Source of the DNA: Scilla litardierei
Lineage: Eukaryota > Streptophyta > Magnoliopsida > Asparagales > Asparagaceae
DNA length: 64,000 nucleotides
Direction of reading: 5' to 3'
NCBI GenBank assembly: GCA_030789695.1
Contig: CM061138.1
Location: 177,712,051 to 177,776,050, forward strand
Of the stretch, positions 61,142 to 64,000 are shown piece after piece. The position numbers and the translations under genes are program-made. The notes under the pieces were generated by a model that was not told the DNA's origin, did no database searches, and worked only from the letters and a program-made list of their open reading frames with translations. Numbering within the stretch: position 1 is the first letter of the stretch; the number at the start of each line of letters is the position of its first letter.

Positions 61142-63890
61142 GCGGAGAATAGTTGTTGCATCTGTGAATGACAATATAGGATAAAGAACATGATTGGGAA
61201 GATCGAGTTTGCTTGGACAAGGCTTTTAAAACAAGGAACAAATATCAGTAATGCAAAAAACTTAAAAAACATTAGAATAAAATAAATGAACTCATTCATC
61301 CATTTTGATTTAAAGTCAATAAAAACGTCATACATTCCATTGTATTCCAAATACTAGATAAACCTCTACAGGTAAGTCTTGCATTTTAATAAATTGATAC
61401 TTCATAAATACTTATACTTTGATTTTGAATCTAAATAAAATCAGAGACAAAACCTATCAAAAATCTAAATCAATTCAAATCATATACTTACAATTCGACT
61501 TACATTGATCCAATCAAATTGCAGGGAGGTTTTACTGGTTTTAGTCCTTCATAGCATATATCATCAATGATACTAGTTGGTTATTGATTCTCCACCATTT
61601 AGATGATTATGTCCTTGTTAGTCAGAGTGATTAAGGTGAACTGGTCTTGAGCAATCATGGAAGACAGGCTTTATTAATTCAAACAAAAGATCTATCTGAT
61701 GGGTAGTACAATGGCAGTTAGGGAAGGCGATCGAGCAGGATCTCCAACATCAAAAGAAATCACAAAAGCCAGAATTCCTGTAAGGCTAAGAGTCTGTCAA
61801 ATTCTATAAGCTATTGCAAGTTTATGGGAAAGATCTGAAAATGATATTAGTGCCATCCGAAAGTTCTTTCGTTAGCTTTGAAATGTGCACACGATTGCAT
61901 AGAAGGGATGTCTGATGAGAGAGTCTGACTTATATATTATTATAAGTCTATGTCGGCTATGATTCTGAGTCTGGATTAGAAAGATTTCTTAAGAATCGAA
62001 AAAAGATATTTTGATGTAATTCCAATAGAATGAGTTCTAGCTTTATAAGGGAAGGAGATGACTATTTCTCCTTTGTACATACAGGGGATATCTTCAATGT
62101 AAAGCGAGGTAGATCAGTAAGCAATGTTGTCCCTTGAGAAAATCCCCAAAATCCTAGAGTAGGAAAATCTCCCACTCTGGGCAAGATCTTGTTCAACTAG
62201 GAATAATCCAAAATCCTAAAAGATTTAATATTGTATTTTTGAGATAAATGAGAGCAAGAAAGCCGGAGAAAGATACATCTTCCACTCACTATAATTGTCT
62301 TGAATAAAATAACAGTGGGTTGTGATTTTCTCATTCTTACAAAAATCACTTATCTCCTCATGCTTAGAGGATTGGGGTGAGCGATCCCTTGTATTACTGC
62401 TCTCCAATTGATTGACGGATTAGAAGGCTCAGATGGCAGTATCATCTCGATACACTTAATTTCTAATGTCTTCAAAGGAACTTGTTAAGATTGTCTTTTC
62501 TCAATAGGGGGAGAAAATAGGTGGTTCTCCAGTAGAAATGATGAGAAGGGTGCTAATGGTAAGCTCAATTGGTTCCTAAGGTTGCACAAACTTGATCGAA
62601 ATTAAGAATTGATGGTTTTGAAAACCAGGAGGATGAAAATGAAGACACTGGCATCCATTTTATTAAGCAAAGAACTAAACTTGACCTCCATTATATATAT
62701 AATACGATCTTCATTATCTAATTTTGATTTATGGAAGTTAATATTCCATTACACGAATATAATTAGTGGATTAAAAGGCCATCCAAGTGCACTTTTTGTT
62801 TAAATTTCTCTCTTTTTAAATCTTTTTTAGATAATTTATTTTATTTTTTTCCCAAATACGTTTTCTTTTTAAAAAGAAAGAAAAAAGGATAAGAATAATG
62901 TTGTGTAGTAAAACAATATTTTTAATACATAAAGAGTAGTTATAATACAATAATAATTATACTTCAATAACAATTCATCAATTATAGCTAATTTAAGAGT
63001 AATAATTGAATTCTAATTTGATATATTTATTTTCAAATTTGATTGAACTCTTGGACTAGAATTTGACTACGATAGGAATCTTTTGCAATAGAACTAAATA
63101 TATAACCACTAATATATTAATTTGCTTTAAAGAAGTTATTGCATAAATATTATTTTTTATTTTTAAAGAATGCGCTAGAAAAATAGAGTGGGGAGAAAAA
63201 AGGAGACATGGCTCCAACCTATTTGCTTTTAAGAGGAGACACAAACAAACAAACCATGTATCTTTGCTATTTAACTAGAGAGGGGAAGCGAGGCTTATGT
63301 GGTAGATCGTGTAAGTGTAGCTAGCTATTTGATTATTTGATCGCCTAACAAAGCTATATGAGGCATTAGGCAAAAACTTTCTTCCCTTTTCTAAATTAAA
63401 GAATACCAATCACAAAAGCAACCGTGCAGATTATGGACCTTATGATTTCAATCATGATTTTAGGTATCAGCCGAAACCCTATTTCGTCTTGGTGTCGGAG
63501 CTAACTGAGACGAAACTGGAGAAACGTTCCAGTTTCGACCGGATCAGTTTCTGCCGAAACTGGCTGGAACTTGCCGGAACGGCAACATTGTCGCCAAAAC
63601 CGGCAAAAGCAAGAAGAAAAAAAGAAAAAAAGAAGGGCAAAAAGATCTACAACAATATACAACATCAAAAATTAAGAAGAAATCCACAGCAGCTACAGAA
63701 CAATAAAAAAAATTAGAAAAAGAAGAGGAAGAATAAGAGGAAGAAGAAGAGAGAGAAAATACCAAGACTCCCATCGCTCATCCGTCGCACACCATTCGCC
63801 ATTCAAAGGAGCGTTTGACTCTCGAGCCCTAATTTGGACAGTCACTGCTGGAAGAGAAGAGAGCATGAATGAGTGCTGTTTGTCAAATTA

Positions 63891-64000
63891 CTCTTATGCT
63901 AAACATGTTACATTTATTTACAAGTTTGCCATTCTCTTTTAAATCATTTTAAAAAGAGAATGGCAAACTTGTAAATAAATGTAATCGGTTTAGCATAATG
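63891..64000. repeat. foldback element (MITE-like hairpin), about 50-bp arms
   Basis: TTATGCTAAAC ... CATTCTCTTTT (63893-63940) is mirrored by AAAAGAGAATG ... GTTTAGCATAA (63952-63999) with only a few mismatches and an 11-base loop. The arms are nearly the whole unit. It may extend past the window. Confidence 0.8.

Larger units (their letters stand above)
60302..64000 (+). other. MAD1 intron 6 (partial, at least 3.7 kb)
   Basis: It starts gtgagt after exon 6. I searched for the expected continuation of the coiled coil and found no convincing exon before the window ends. It contains GA microsatellites with a duplicated flank (60899-61141) and a foldback repeat at the right edge. A stretch with repeated CCGAAACTGG-like words lies at about 63470-63600. 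Confidence 0.7.

Noticed and set aside
60302..64000. A seventh MAD1 exon
   Set aside because: No block with splice sites and the expected coiled-coil continuation was found. The next exon is probably outside the window.

Overview
This is a nuclear window from a flowering plant. It holds the first six coding exons of a single host gene, the spindle-checkpoint coiled-coil protein MAD1, on the + strand. Plant-type GT-AG introns, plant LTR-retrotransposon lineages (Tekay/Del and other chromoviruses, Tat-type, SIRE-type copia), Helitrons and a hAT element all fit an angiosperm with a large, repeat-rich genome. I cannot name the species. No rRNA, tRNA, CRISPR or prokaryotic feature was seen.

Layout. 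1-1448 is the 3' end of a Ty1/copia element (RT to RNase H plus a 216-bp LTR). It stops about 500 bp before the MAD1 start codon, so it is part of the upstream region of that gene. 1494-1946 carries TGGGCC (site II) motifs, AAACCCTAG boxes and a five-codon uORF. MAD1 exons 1-3 lie at 1947-2555 and exons 4-6 at 59654-60301. Intron 3 is therefore 57,098 bp long, and nearly all of the window is its transposon filling.

Intron 3 holds two stacks of nested insertions. LEFT STACK: a minus-strand Tekay/Del-like chromovirus (4565-30184, TSD ttttc) has its right LTR broken by a 1.24-kb hAT element (11042-12284) and by a second chromovirus (13646-28799, TSD cgaac). The second chromovirus is split in gag by a young Tat-like non-autonomous element (14157-21667, TSD gcttc). 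That element has an intact gag, no pol, a 90/79-bp tandem array and a spliced antisense ORF. Two further inserts interrupt the second chromovirus at 25157-26386 and 27187-27983. RIGHT STACK: a decayed minus-strand copia (from 30755, resuming 57858-58022) contains a MITE-like piece and a small Helitron. A solo Tekay-like LTR (about 34036-35852 and 56444-57857) sits inside it. That LTR is split by two head-to-tail Helitrons (35853-48081 and 48082-56443), and the first Helitron is split by a nearly complete 11.65-kb SIRE-type copia element (35902-47553, TSD gagtt).

Points of most interest: the giant but apparently spliceable MAD1 intron; an array of nested GACCGACTAG/CTAGTCGGTC inverted repeats in the SIRE LTRs and its 3' internal region; captured exon fragments of a saposin-like (DUF3456-type) gene and a PDR-type ABCG transporter in one Helitron; a stack of duplicated Helitron 5' termini; and short MAD1 introns that all have lengths divisible by three, two of them without stop codons. 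The window ends in MAD1 intron 6; later exons lie outside.
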